DNA from: Topomyia yanbarensis
Lineage: Eukaryota > Arthropoda > Insecta > Diptera > Culicidae
DNA: 64,000 nucleotides
Reading direction: 5' to 3'
Assembly: GCF_030247195.1 (NCBI RefSeq)
Contig: NC_080671.1
Location: 73,097,412-73,161,411 of the forward strand
Below the pieces are notes generated by a model. That model was given only the letters and a program-made list of their open reading frames with translations. It had not been told where the DNA came from and ran no database searches. Made by a program: the position numbers and the translations under genes. Positions 24,205 through 36,085 of this stretch are shown here, in pieces (within the stretch, counting starts at the first letter, position 1; each line of letters begins with the position of its first letter).

Positions 24205-25881
24205 CACAGTGGCACGACTTAGAACAAAAGGTGGACTAAAGTCAAAACTTTTCCGTATCGGTTCAAATAGGACGATTTTATGTAATTTTGGTACGCTGAA
24301 TTCGTTTTTGATATTAAAACATTTCAAAAATATGCGTTTACTGTTCATTAGGGTGTCTCAAAAATATTTTTTTTTCGAAATCGTTCTTAAAATTTGTGTA
24401 TATTAATGTTCGTGTGCTATATCGCCTTTGATATTAACACGTGTAAAAAAATCATTATACGTTAGGGTGGCTCAAAAAATTATTTTGTTGGGAAGGTTCA
24501 AAAAAAATTTCAAGGAAGTTTTTGTGCGCTGAATTTCTATTTTAATTACAAAAATAGAAATCAACTTTACTACTTATTATAGTGGCTCAAAAGTAAGTAT
24601 TTTGTCTTTTATAATGATTTTTTCGATAGTAATTTTGGAATTTATTTTTCATATTGAAACGAATTAATTGACATCTTATTATGGGCTTCAGAAATGACTA
24701 TTTTGTTTTACGGATCAAATAAGATGTGTTCGACTAATTTCGGAACATTTAATTCATCATTATTTATTCACTTGATATTAAAGCTATATTGTCTATCATT
24801 TTCAAAACAAACATTTTGAGCATCTTAGTGGAATGTTTAATTACATTAACTAGTCAACAAGATAGTTAACGATTTTTTCCGTAGATGTGATTTAAGTTAC
24901 TTAGATTGCTTATTTCATATCTTAAATGAAAATAAATCCAAAACCCTTTTTTCGTGTATATGGTTCATTTAAAAATGGTCTTATTATATTTGGATAAAAT
25001 CGCATACCCTTAAGCTAAATCAATGCTATGCAAATTCGGATCAAAATAGTCTCACCAAATGACTAGAACTCAACTGTGTTTACTTTATTTGACAGTTATT
25101 GCGCAAGTTAGCAAGAAATAGTTCCAGAAACATTTTATAACCTATTTCAGATGGTTGAAAATATTTACTGATTTTCAATCATTCTTAATACCTCTACCAT
25201 CTAAAAAAACATACTTCCCATTCGGCTCCTTACTCTTGATCACTAGTAACACCCTTGTAGATCATGCTCTCAATGCTATTAGAAAGTTGTGCATGTATTC
25301 TAGTCATTATTCTAGCTATAAAGTGATTATTCAAATTCAATATCAGTAATAACCATGCGTCTCCATTAACAGTTTTTTTTTAAATTTTGACTGTTTATCG
25401 CAAGTTTTCGCAAAACTAGCATATACTCATTTTAAAGAGAAAATTAAAATCTTTCGAATGAGTATAGTGTGATCGCGGGCATTCAGGGGCGTCGTTGTTG
25501 TTATTACATAAGAAGTTCGAATTCAATAAAAATTCATGACAAACAGTTATCTAAACACAAACTAAACCAACTAGTGACTTATTTTTGGCGATTTTACGAT
25601 GCAATTTTATCACACAGATAATTTTGGTGAAGTAATGCAATGCATAAAATCAACCATTTCTTTACAAAACAAAAATAACCGGATGTAGTTCCTATGGTCA
25701 AATTATGCAAAAAACACTTGAATTATGCCCTTAAAAAAGCTGCCAAAAATTCGTTTTACGTTCAAATCACTTAAAATCTCGCAAAAATGTCTCTGATGGC
25801 TCAGCTGATAGGAGAAAAATACTAGCGAGAATATCGCATAACATTCATATATGGACTTAAGTCCGGGCTCGTCCCACTGTG
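24205..25881 (+). mobile_element. Non-autonomous Transib-like DNA transposon, copy 1 (1,677 bp)
   Basis: The left end is CACAGTGGCACGACTTAG and the right end ..GCTCGTCCCACTGTG, so the terminal inverted repeat is CACAGTGG(C/G)ACGA. The 5-bp target duplication CAAAG lies at 24200-24204 and 25882-25886. A CAC start plus a 5-bp duplication is the combination known for Transib, the superfamily related to RAG1; TA, TTAA, 3-bp and 8-bp superfamilies do not fit. The interior is AT-rich, has no transposase frame (longest open frames 60-70 codons), and contains degenerate repeats at its left (24340-24720). It lies inside a SINE. The second copy at 32791-34467 has the same length and shows no difference in the stretches compared. 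Confidence 0.85.
24340..24720 (+). repeat. Degenerate internal tandem repeats of the Transib-like element
   Basis: The word AGGGTG(T/G)CTCAAAAA recurs, progressively diverged, at about 24350, 24464, 24590 and 24682. Each is followed by T-rich sequence and a TTTGATATTAAAAC-like word. The spacing is about 92-125 bp. The same series is present in copy 2 (offset 8,586). Confidence 0.65.
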
Positions 25882-26104
25882 CAAAGAGGTGACTCCACTA
25901 TCTGGAATAGATATCGATCCATCAACTCATGGACCGGGGACCAACGGCTTTACTTCCTTTCCGAAGGAAGACGTGACCACAGATTGTTTCACCTCAGAAA
26001 AATCTCAACGACTGGGATTGATCCCAGACCAACTGGAATGAGTGGCGGTCCCGCTTACCACTGAACCACCGGCGCCGTCATCATCGTCAATATGGGTAAC
26101 ATTG

Positions 26105-27169
26105 GTAACACAAGACTTCCGGTTATAACAAAATAGTGAAAACTATCATTAGTATAAGTGTTAATGTTTCGCTCAATCATAACTAAATTGAAAATCATCC
26201 TTAAACAGCGCTTTTTGAATCCCGAAGAAAGTTAGATGTGAGTCAAAACAGCTCAACTTTTTTTATTGTCACTAATACCTACGGGGTATAATTACTCGGC
26301 CAATGTGCATTGCCTACAAAGTGATAAGTCTCAACGGCATTCTATACACATCGTTGGCGCCTCTTACCCCGTCAGCGAGGTGGACTGCTTGGTACAGCAA
26401 AAGAGAGAATGTATGATTTGGATTGTTTTGCGATACCGCCATTTTACTTTTCAAAATGGCATCAATATCAAACTTCGGTATTCTACTGATCACTCTGTTT
26501 CAAATGACGCTCATATTGATGATGGTTTTCATTGTTTTACGGTTACCAGAAGCCGCTATCTTGGTATTCCAAATGGCAGCAATAACCAATTTCAAATCAG
26601 CCCAGCAGAAAAGAGGGTGATATTATTGGAATATGTAGAACACTATTGTTTAATAGCAAGGGGCATCTTATACCCCAATAAATTAAATTGGCCGAAGTCG
26701 ATTTTCGATGTTGTGTATAATTAACTTCACAGCAATTCTATCTAGGTATTCTTGTCCAGCACACGAACACTGACGCAACCAGCGATGTCTTTAAAACTAA
26801 TACTTACGTAACAATTGTTTCTTTACCCTGGTATTTTCTAAAGAACTGCAGAATTGTGAACTTACCTGAAATTAAATGAAAACCAAAAAAATGCAATTTA
26901 ATATATGTATTTTATAATATAACAAAAGTATATATGAAAAAGATCTCGCCACCTACAAACCCCGCGTCGTTCCAAACCAATAAAAATGACACTGTCTAAA
27001 TTTGGGCCAAATCGGTTAACCCTAGCCCCTTCCCGGAATAGTTTAAAGTTTGAATAAGATTTTTAGCCCAAATGTGTCGGGAAACACTTACAGTTCACAA
27101 AATCGCCACTAGAGGTTGCGGTAAACATCCGAACACAGACCTAGGAAGAAGACAAGTTTTTGAAACTAT
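26105..27169. other. Older repeat sequence and unannotated DNA
   Basis: Includes the phrases CATTTTACTTTTCAAAATGG and CGGTTACCAGAAGCCG, typical of degenerate mosquito transposon sequence. The 152-codon frame at 26266-26724 starts at a TTG, overlaps these repeat words and has no family motif; I do not call it a gene. Confidence 0.45.
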
Positions 27170-27177
27170 GCCTAATA

Positions 27178-27291
27178 TTTTTTTATTTTGATTATAGAGG
27201 TTTTAACGCTGTGTGGGGGTTGGGAATCGAACACAGGTGAGCTGCCTACAAGGCAATTGATTTAACAACTACGCTATGCCCGCCCCCACAC
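27178..27291 (-). mobile_element. Feilai-like SINE (family S1), copy 2
   Basis: On the minus strand: a G-rich leader, box A AGCGTAGTTGT, box B GTTCGATTCCC, then a short tail ending in AATCAAAATAAAAAAAT. The flanks GCCTAATA (27170-27177) and GCCTACTA (27292-27299) differ by one base and are a plausible target duplication. Confidence 0.85.
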
Positions 27292-27299
27292 GCCTACTA

Positions 27300-28175
27300 A
27301 ATTATTCATAGACTAATTCGTGAAAGGCGTAGCCCGCTTATCTCATGTATTTAATCCACGTGTAAAAGTTGGGCAAAGTTGGAGAAATACCATATATCTC
27401 TGAAGAGACGGAAGATAGTAAGTTATGATGTTCCACAAAATTGCAGATTGATAAATGGACTTTTAATTTTTTGTCAGTTTTAGAATTTGCGCTCATGGTG
27501 GCGGTGGTGAGCCAAGCAATTTAAAGGGAATACTCCTATCTGAACAATGGTAAGATACAGAACAGTTTCATGTTTTACGAAGTTGTAAATTCTTTTCTCA
27601 TTTGAAAACAGCGAAATTCGGCCGCATTGTTGCGCCAGCGAGCTTAACTAATTCAAGATAACAAGCATATCTGTACAATTATTATGCATAGCGTTATCTG
27701 ATGTAGAGTATTTGAAAGGGTTTTCATCTTTCTTTATAAAAAGATAGGTAGGTAATGTCAGAGACATAACCGAGATGAAGTAGAATTCACTTTAAAATGT
27801 TAATACGAATGCTGCAGAAATATCGAAATAACGGTACTCGTATACCGAGTTTTCTACTGTTTCACTATCAATAATAATGCCCTTTTCAGGGTTACCCTAT
27901 GAGAATCCATATGTTTGAATATTTTTGATTTCGATATACGTGTATATTTCGATATTTCCATTAGAAATACCGAAATAACTGGTTTAAATACAACCTTTTA
28001 GAAGATATTAAAAATTGCAGCATTCGTATTATGATTGATTTGTTTATTTAATATTAACTCATTATTAAACAGCGAGAATAATTGGGGAATAGCATTGAAA
28101 GAAAATAAGTACCAATAATTCTTTACACGGAGATTTTGTTAGTTCTTAAAAGGACTGTTTTGGGGACGCGTGAAT
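27300..28175. other. Unannotated AT-rich spacer
   Basis: No gene or clear repeat recognised. Confidence 0.4.
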
Positions 28176-28755
28176 TCACTTATTGTCGGCGGTGATTTTC
28201 TTCGAGGCAGCTTTCTCGGCATGTGTGGCGGGCCTTTTATGACATAGAGGTCTTCGCCTTGTTGACTGAAGCCTTCAATGATTTGGTTTAGTAGTTGCTG
28301 CTACCGCTTTTGCAGGAGAAGCTTTGGCCTTCTTCGTAGCCGGGTTCTTAGCAGCAGTCTTTGGCTTTTTGGCCTTCTCGCCACTACCACTAGCGTGTTT
28401 TCTTCTTCACTCCGGTGGTAGCCGATTTCTTCGGTTTCTTTTCGTTCTTCTTTGGCATCAGAATGACCTGGATATTAGGCAAAGCCCAACCCTGGGAAAT
28501 AGTCAAGCCGAAGAGCAATTTGTTCGGCTCTTCGTCATTCAGAATGACGAAGGGGATGATCCTGGTCTACTTGTTATCACGGATAGCGTTTATTGTCAGT
28601 TTCAATACTTTTGTTGCAACATATTCTACCACTGCTGCTAGGCAGATGGGTGCTCCTTCACCTACAGGCTCGGCATATTAACGCTTTCTCATCAAACTAT
28701 GAATTCGACCGACAACACGAGTGTAACACACGCATAGTGCCGCACTCGAGTTCGA
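28176..28755 (-). pseudogene. Chimeric histone pseudogene: H2A body joined to an H1-like tail
   Basis: Reading the minus strand from about 28755: VGRIHSLMRKR, stop, [20 protein letters not shown], then AIRDNK, stop, [38 protein letters not shown]. This follows canonical H2A from the start of the histone fold to its C-terminal PKK-EKK. Instead of ending there, the frame runs on into [15 protein letters not shown]. After a frameshift it becomes SGSGEKAKKPKTAAKNPATK, KASPAKAVAATTK, a further break, and EKAASKKITADNK, stop. Such Lys/Ala/Pro-rich sequence is typical of the H1 C-terminal domain. Two stops and at least two frameshifts make it dead. The N-terminal H2A tail is only faintly visible. 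In functional insect clusters H2A and H1 are separate genes, so this junction is either a deletion fusion in an old histone repeat or an H2A gene that acquired an H1-like extension. Confidence 0.8.
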
Positions 28756-31700
28756 CCCCCAGTTTTGCACTTGGTTCAGTTTACGTTCGAAACCAAAGCC
28801 GGCCATCGAACAGAAATAGTTTACTTCCATCGTCAAAGATGTGGAGCTAGTCTGGCCCACTATTATTCGAATTCTACAGACCAATCATGACGCAGATAAA
28901 TACTGCTTTCACAAATTCCATTATTTTCGTAATTTTCAGTAATTCTACATTCTACAGAATTAGTTACGAAATTGCTGTACATAGTTCCTAGCATAAGGCG
29001 CAAAAATTTAATGTTTTTATTCATTACACTAGCAGATATTCATCTTCAAAAACTCGTGTAAAATTCCGGTCGAAAACTTTGAAACGGGGCCCCTATATTG
29101 AAACATATTCTACTTTAAAATTGAAATTAGTCCTCAAGGTGCGTGTTCACGCCGAAGTGAACATAATTTCAAATAATTATTTTAACCCCCCAAAATCGAC
29201 ACCAGCAGACAGTGTGCCAGATAGAACATTGTCTCCCCCGAAGCACAGATGAAATTATTCTTTAGTTTCAATCACCTAAGGCGAATCCTGCGCTACGATC
29301 ATCGTTGCCCAGCTGACTGCTGCCAATTGCCACTGGAGATGAACAATGCTTTTTGCAATCCGACGGTTTCCATGCAAATTCGTCGCGGTAGCAGCACCGA
29401 GAGCAGATGATCGCACACGGCTGGGTCATCTTCCCCTTCAGCCGTCTCATGTCCTGTGGGAGCAGCAGGGCAGTACGAAGTTTATCGCCGATCAAGACAG
29501 TCCAGTACAACTGACTGTGCGTCGCGCTCGCCATGCATACGTTGCACACCGCTTCCCCACAGACCGGGAATTAGAAATAGTTTAGAAGCAGTGAAATTTG
29601 AATATAACAATGTTGTAAATAGTGTAAATAAATGTTGTTATGATTACAGTAGGACTTTCTGGTGTTGTGTGGACTGGAAATTGTCCGAAGGAGGCGGAAA
29701 AGAACGCCCTTTTGCTGGCCTGTGCGGGGCCAGCCAAGCTTGTTTTCGTTTCTGGTGCTGTTCGTCCGCTTGGTGTTTTGTGTTTCACTGTTTCCCGGGC
29801 TTGAGTATCGGCCAGATCCCGGCGTAAACAGTGCGCATGAAGCGAAACAAATTTCTTTCCAAAAAATCCTGTAACGCGGTATACTCATGAGATTAAAAAA
29901 AACGATTTTTCAAAGCAAATTTGGTCATATGCTGTTTTTGCTTTTTTTCGTTTTACAATAAAGACACGTAGTCGAACACACTAATTATAGTAGCAAGCGT
30001 TTTGTCTTCGATCAAGGCTTTACTGATTTTTTTTTATTTCAACTTGCATCGTCACGCATTTATCTCTCAGAGAGAAAAAGTTTGCATGCCTGTCTAACAC
30101 CCGTTTACATTTGAATCGACCAAAATCGAATCTTGAATTACTATTACTGTACAAAAGACCATAAATTTGTCGTAGAACATAACTTTGCATAATTTCGCAC
30201 CTACTCCTGTTCGGTAATGAAGCAATCACTGTTTCCATATTGGTGGTACAAGTGCTACTAGCTGTAGATAATTACGCGGTTCAGCGGACACCGCACGACC
30301 CCTGTATCTTTGCGGAGAGCCTTCTCCAACCGTAATCTCCCCTTCCGCCGGCGCCCTATTTCCAGTCAGCTACTTTCAGCACGGCCCAATAGCAAAGGCG
30401 AACATGTGCGGTCATCCTCAATGCCCATCCACTCGTGCCAAATGGGATACCGCAAAAGCCGATATGCGATAAAAGGGGGCGTGAGCTGGAATCGATAACT
30501 TAGTCATTTTCTAAATTACCACAACGATTTATCGCTATCAGCCGTGATTTGTGCTCTGCTCACTTCTTTTGAAGAATAACGGTGCGAGATTGAGAAAAAA
30601 GGCAAAAAGAAACCAAACGAACGGAACATCCCGGAGACCCTTCCCGGGAAAATTTATACATACATACATGAAATCATATCTTGAAAGCCCATCGTATCAC
30701 ACTCATGAGCACAACCCGCATCACGTGGTGGATGGACCGACACGACGCGACTGTTGTGTGTCGTCATGCATCGACAATTTTTGAAGCACACATCACATCT
30801 CAGTGGTCGTCCCGATGCGACGTGTAATCATGTTCACTGATTAACGAGGATGGCAACGGACATGTGAGCCCCCAAAAAAAAAACTCGAGAAATCAGCAGG
30901 AGCAGATTAGTCTAGTTTTGCAGTTCAAAAATACCAATACCGACACTGGAAATTCCCAATGAACCCGACTTATTATTTCCTCTCGTGATTCGGAGAGTTT
31001 TTTGAATTATACCATCTTATAAAGAATTTGTTCGACTTAGTAGGACACACACCATTTTCGCAAGATGTTTACTCACCATTAGACTGGTTCAATTTTTGAC
31101 TTTTAGCTCCACCAGGCTCTACTGATTCCTTTTATGGCCCTTAGTAATTGTGCAAATTTTAGTACCGATCGGTTGTGTTTACGGACCCTCCAAAAATTTC
31201 AAAGTTTATGTGGAAATTAGTTTGGAAAATTGGTTACCATTGAAAATAAATTCTTAAAAAATCACGTCATCAATCAATAAATCAGAATACTATATATTTC
31301 TAAAGGTATTCTTCTACTGAACACATTCGTGGGACATTGTAAGTTTGTGAAAATTCGCTGAGAAAAGTTATTAACTAAAGAAGCAGCATGACTTCAAAAC
31401 AAGTGGATTTTATTATTAATCATAGCAACCTTGTTTGAATAGCTCCAGTAGAAGAATACCCATCGAATGATCTAAAAAGAATAATTACTTGTTTACAATT
31501 CATTTTCCGACCATCCCACTCATCTTTGAAACTTTTTTGTTATTTCCACATCACCGTACCTATTCTCGAGCTTCTCTGACGAATGAAACTGTTTCCCTCT
31601 ACAGGGATTGCGCTGCCGATATAATCAGTTCGTCTGCCAGTTCGGACCCGGATGTATTCATTATCGGATGCTACAGTTGCAAATTTCTTTCACATCTCCC

Positions 31701-32329
31701 TCGAAACCATCACATAATTATCGAACATTTCTTTCTGCTGCAGGCTTCATTTCTCTAATTATGAAAAGTTCACTTATTAACGGATCACTGTTTCAGAAAG
31801 AGAATTTATACCCGATGCTACTCGTCTGTTTCGACTCCTGCTTCGGTAATTCCGAATGGATCTCGGGGGCGTTTGTTGATGCACCGTTGAATCAAATCAG
31901 TGGTATGTGGGAGGGTTGTTTTACAGTCAGAAACCGCCAATCATACGAATATCATAATTCAAAAGTTTTGAATAAATGAATAAAAACTGATTGTGCTGCC
32001 ATATATTCAATTTCGGCTTTTTATGATTGTGTTTTTTTTTTAAATTGGTTCGCGCTCTCCACTCTATACATTTCGATAGCACAAACTGTTCTAAATTATA
32101 CTTTGCAAGATAATTCCGGTCGAGTTTTCGTAGCCAGTGTATATAGCATTGGCTAAACAAACAGTTCTAACATCCATTCAAAAAACAACCCCCTGTTGAT
32201 AGCCATGACAAAGTATGTTAAACAAATCACGATTGCCACAATTTGATTGCTCGAATTAAGTCATTTTCACTTAAGTAAATTTGCTTGCTCCTGATTTGTA
32301 AAACAATTTTCATTCAATGAAAAAAAGCA
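28756..32329. other. Long stretch without a recognisable gene
   Basis: Mixed composition with GC-richer islands at about 29290-29580, 29660-29850 and 30270-30510. Several overlapping frames of 60-123 codons on both strands have no family motif and none dominates. A TATA-like GCGATAAAAGGGGG lies near 30467-30480. A pyrimidine tract plus AG near 31590-31605 could be a splice acceptor but has no partner I can defend. Confidence 0.4.
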
Positions 32330-32790
32330 CAATCCAGACAGAACAACAAATCAAACATTGCGTGCGCAGGCACACTCTTCACGCCTCACACACCACAGCA
32401 GCGGCGGCGGCGGCAGCGTGATTCCGAGAGTGAATGAGGTCAGTGGGCTGAGGTTTGCTACATTGACTGTAAGTATGCACGCTTCATGATCGACTCGATA
32501 AAGCCGCCCGATCCCGTTGCTTTCTCAACTTCGGTCGCTCTTCTGGCAGTCGGTGCAGGCACAGAACCATAGACTGACAGCAAACCAAGCGTGCACAGTT
32601 AGAACGAACCCACCGCAGAGCGCACGGCACATGATAGCACCGGAAAGAACGTGAGGTTTGCGAGAAAGGCACCATGCACATAGTAAGTGAACGAAAGGCT
32701 CTCTCGCGCTTTGCACCCCCTAATTAGATTCGATTCATTAATCATAAATTCTCCCACACGCAGAGCACGATGAGTGGCGGTGGGTGGGCG
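32330..32790 (+). promoter_or_regulatory. GC-richer, possibly promoter or 5'-UTR-like segment, truncated by a transposon
   Basis: Contains a (GGC)n-like patch near 32401-32418, an arthropod initiator-like TCAGT near 32440, and two strong splice-donor-like words, GTAAGTATG near 32469 and GTAAGTGAA near 32680 (the second shortly after a CACCATG). Base composition differs from the surroundings. No coding frame can be supported. The Transib-like copy 2 inserts directly at its right edge. This is inference only. Confidence 0.25.
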
Positions 32791-34467
32791 CACAGTGGCA
32801 CGACTTAGAACAAAAGGTGGACTAAAGTCAAAACTTTTCCGTATCGGTTCAAATAGGACGATTTTATGTAATTTTGGTACGCTGAATTCGTTTTTGATAT
32901 TAAAACATTTCAAAAATATGCGTTTACTGTTCATTAGGGTGTCTCAAAAATATTTTTTTTTCGAAATCGTTCTTAAAATTTGTGTATATTAATGTTCGTG
33001 TGCTATATCGCCTTTGATATTAACACGTGTAAAAAAATCATTATACGTTAGGGTGGCTCAAAAAATTATTTTGTTGGGAAGGTTCAAAAAAAATTTCAAG
33101 GAAGTTTTTGTGCGCTGAATTTCTATTTTAATTACAAAAATAGAAATCAACTTTACTACTTATTATAGTGGCTCAAAAGTAAGTATTTTGTCTTTTATAA
33201 TGATTTTTTCGATAGTAATTTTGGAATTTATTTTTCATATTGAAACGAATTAATTGACATCTTATTATGGGCTTCAGAAATGACTATTTTGTTTTACGGA
33301 TCAAATAAGATGTGTTCGACTAATTTCGGAACATTTAATTCATCATTATTTATTCACTTGATATTAAAGCTATATTGTCTATCATTTTCAAAACAAACAT
33401 TTTGAGCATCTTAGTGGAATGTTTAATTACATTAACTAGTCAACAAGATAGTTAACGATTTTTTCCGTAGATGTGATTTAAGTTACTTAGATTGCTTATT
33501 TCATATCTTAAATGAAAATAAATCCAAAACCCTTTTTTCGTGTATATGGTTCATTTAAAAATGGTCTTATTATATTTGGATAAAATCGCATACCCTTAAG
33601 CTAAATCAATGCTATGCAAATTCGGATCAAAATAGTCTCACCAAATGACTAGAACTCAACTGTGTTTACTTTATTTGACAGTTATTGCGCAAGTTAGCAA
33701 GAAATAGTTCCAGAAACATTTTATAACCTATTTCAGATGGTTGAAAATATTTACTGATTTTCAATCATTCTTAATACCTCTACCATCTAAAAAAACATAC
33801 TTCCCATTCGGCTCCTTACTCTTGATCACTAGTAACACCCTTGTAGATCATGCTCTCAATGCTATTAGAAAGTTGTGCATGTATTCTAGTCATTATTCTA
33901 GCTATAAAGTGATTATTCAAATTCAATATCAGTAATAACCATGCGTCTCCATTAACAGTTTTTTTTTAAATTTTGACTGTTTATCGCAAGTTTTCGCAAA
34001 ACTAGCATATACTCATTTTAAAGAGAAAATTAAAATCTTTCGAATGAGTATAGTGTGATCGCGGGCATTCAGGGGCGTCGTTGTTGTTATTACATAAGAA
34101 GTTCGAATTCAATAAAAATTCATGACAAACAGTTATCTAAACACAAACTAAACCAACTAGTGACTTATTTTTGGCGATTTTACGATGCAATTTTATCACA
34201 CAGATAATTTTGGTGAAGTAATGCAATGCATAAAATCAACCATTTCTTTACAAAACAAAAATAACCGGATGTAGTTCCTATGGTCAAATTATGCAAAAAA
34301 CACTTGAATTATGCCCTTAAAAAAGCTGCCAAAAATTCGTTTTACGTTCAAATCACTTAAAATCTCGCAAAAATGTCTCTGATGGCTCAGCTGATAGGAG
34401 AAAAATACTAGCGAGAATATCGCATAACATTCATATATGGACTTAAGTCCGGGCTCGTCCCACTGTG
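32791..34467 (+). mobile_element. Non-autonomous Transib-like DNA transposon, copy 2 (1,677 bp)
   Basis: Same ends and same length as 24205-25881, with a constant coordinate offset of 8,586 throughout, so no indels. I saw no substitution in the stretches compared by eye. It is flanked by a different 5-bp target duplication, GGGCG (32786-32790 and 34468-34472), which proves an independent insertion rather than a segmental duplication. No transposase; mobilisation must have been in trans. Confidence 0.87.
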
Positions 34468-34472
34468 GGGCG

Positions 34473-35316
34473 GTAGGAGCTGGTAGCTGATATAGTTGCA
34501 GAATTACACTTCCCACCGTTTGTTCTGTCAATGTGGGTGGGGAAAAATGTTACTAGAGCAAACATATGAGCCGGTTGGAAGATGATCCGAATGTTCCGTT
34601 GAGCGTTATAATAGAAGCAAGATAGCAAATGTTTTTAGTAGACTCGGAATAACTGTATTCATCGTCTTGCAAAAAAAATCTGGAGGAAGACGTATATTTT
34701 TGGGCATCTAGAATAAAAAAGAAGACGACATCTGCAGTTAGCAGCGCGAAGGTCGGAAGAGAGATTGGTTAGGTGTTGTTCGGCAAAGAACCTAGAGAAT
34801 GTTGTCGGTTTCGAGGTAGGTTCGATATTTGCAAATGGTTTGTTATTGTGGAAGACCAACGTGCGACGGTATATAGAAAGACTGAAGAGTAGCGGACCAA
34901 GACAGAGCATCCTGGACACCTTTATTTCGGCAATGATACGAAGAAACACTTAGACCATTCGGACACTATAAATCTTGATTCAAATTTAATCTGGGCACAC
35001 TTTTATGTCCTCAACCAATTTTTCTGAATATACTGTTGCATTACTGTAGAGCAGTTACATATTAGATGATATAAGATTCCGTAAACCGATTTACAAATAT
35101 CACATGCATGCACTCTGAGTAGATGCCATGTGATAATTGAGTTTGCAACGGCCAGCCAATGCCTTGACTAGCATGCAGCAATGCAAAAAAACTCGATAAC
35201 ATTTTAGTATTCACATTCGACAGAAAAGCTTTTGTTTGAAAGCAAATTTGTAATAGCTCTGCGCCAAATGTTGTCATCTGCGGATGAAACCCAAGACAGA
35301 GTCTTGTGTTTTAACA
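34473..35316. other. Unannotated stretch
   Basis: Short frames on both strands (for example 34659-34949 minus, 34765-34953 plus) with no family motif that I recognise. Confidence 0.4.
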
Positions 35317-35570
35317 AATTCTCGAGTACTTTTTCAAATGGACGTAAGTAACAATGAGAGATTCTCTTTGAGGTCTTTCTCTTCTGTTCATTACTCGGCC
35401 ATTTCAACATTTACTACTCTACTCTTTGCATAATACTGTAGTAAAAACCGTCGGCTTTCGATATGTACTGGAAAATTAGTACAAAGTGTTGTAATGACGT
35501 CGAAAGAGAAAGTAAACAAAGAGAGGCTCTCAATGTTACTTACGTCCATTTGAAAAAGTACTCGAGAATT
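35317..35570. mobile_element. 254-bp MITE with inverted ends of about 45 bp
   Basis: AATTCTCGAGTACTTTTTCA at the left is mirrored exactly at the right end, and the inverted match continues through ATGGACGTAAGTAAC. There is no coding capacity. Target duplication is ambiguous. Confidence 0.75.
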
Positions 35571-36085
35571 AATCAACAATGAATGGTAGAACTGGTTCTC
35601 AACCAACAAAGTCAGTTGCAGCGCTTACTCTAGGAAATGCATTACCAGTAATATCGGAATGACCGGGTGTCAATAAAATATGGTGAAATATTGAGATCTT
35701 CGATTTGAGATTAGCATGCGGATCTTTTATGAAAAATAATTCCGTAGAGGTAACCCCAGTAGTGTCTGGTGTTCAAAAGGGGATAACGCCACGTTGTATC
35801 TTATGGAAGCTCGAGATTTATCGTTCGTTTACCGAGATTTCATAAAACATAGTCTATCAATTCACCATCTAGAAGTGTTCGGTTGTACCTTATATATCGG
35901 TGAGCTCGATATAAAAACGATTTTAGTTGAATTGCGCTGTACGTTGACGTTTCAACCCAAGCAGTCGTTACTGAAGCTGAGTGCCGCTTAAACACTTACG
36001 TTGTATGGCTATTTTCTCTCTATGTTTCTTGCACAAATGTATACTATCGAATGTATTTTTTCCGACAATTTCAGTTATATCAAAC
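35571..36085. other. Unannotated stretch
   Basis: A weak resemblance to the LINE RT block VTSGVPQG occurs around 35740-35800 (reads VTPVVSGVQKG) but is too short to call. Confidence 0.3.

Larger units (their letters stand above)
23876..26086 (-). mobile_element. SINE family S2, full-length copy interrupted by a Transib-like element
   Basis: The SINE occupies 23876-24199 and 25887-26086 (plus one CAAAG copy), about 529 bp once the insert is removed. It is on the minus strand with the tRNA-Gly-like head near 26086 and the tail (CTCAAGCTTAAGCTA) near 23876. The 18-bp target duplication TCAATATGGGTAACATTG flanks it at 23858-23875 and 26087-26104. The target is an older repeat (words GGCGGCTTCCGGTT). 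Sister copy: 40261-40756. Confidence 0.9.

Noticed and set aside
26266..26724. 152-codon gene
   Set aside because: Non-ATG start, no family motif, and it overlaps degenerate transposon words shared with the region before 23876.
29268..29888. Overlapping frames of 68-123 codons on both strands as a gene
   Set aside because: No frame dominates, none recognisable, and no splice or polyadenylation context.
35740..35800. LINE reverse-transcriptase block (VTPVVSGVQKG)
   Set aside because: Only one short, imperfect motif without neighbouring domains.
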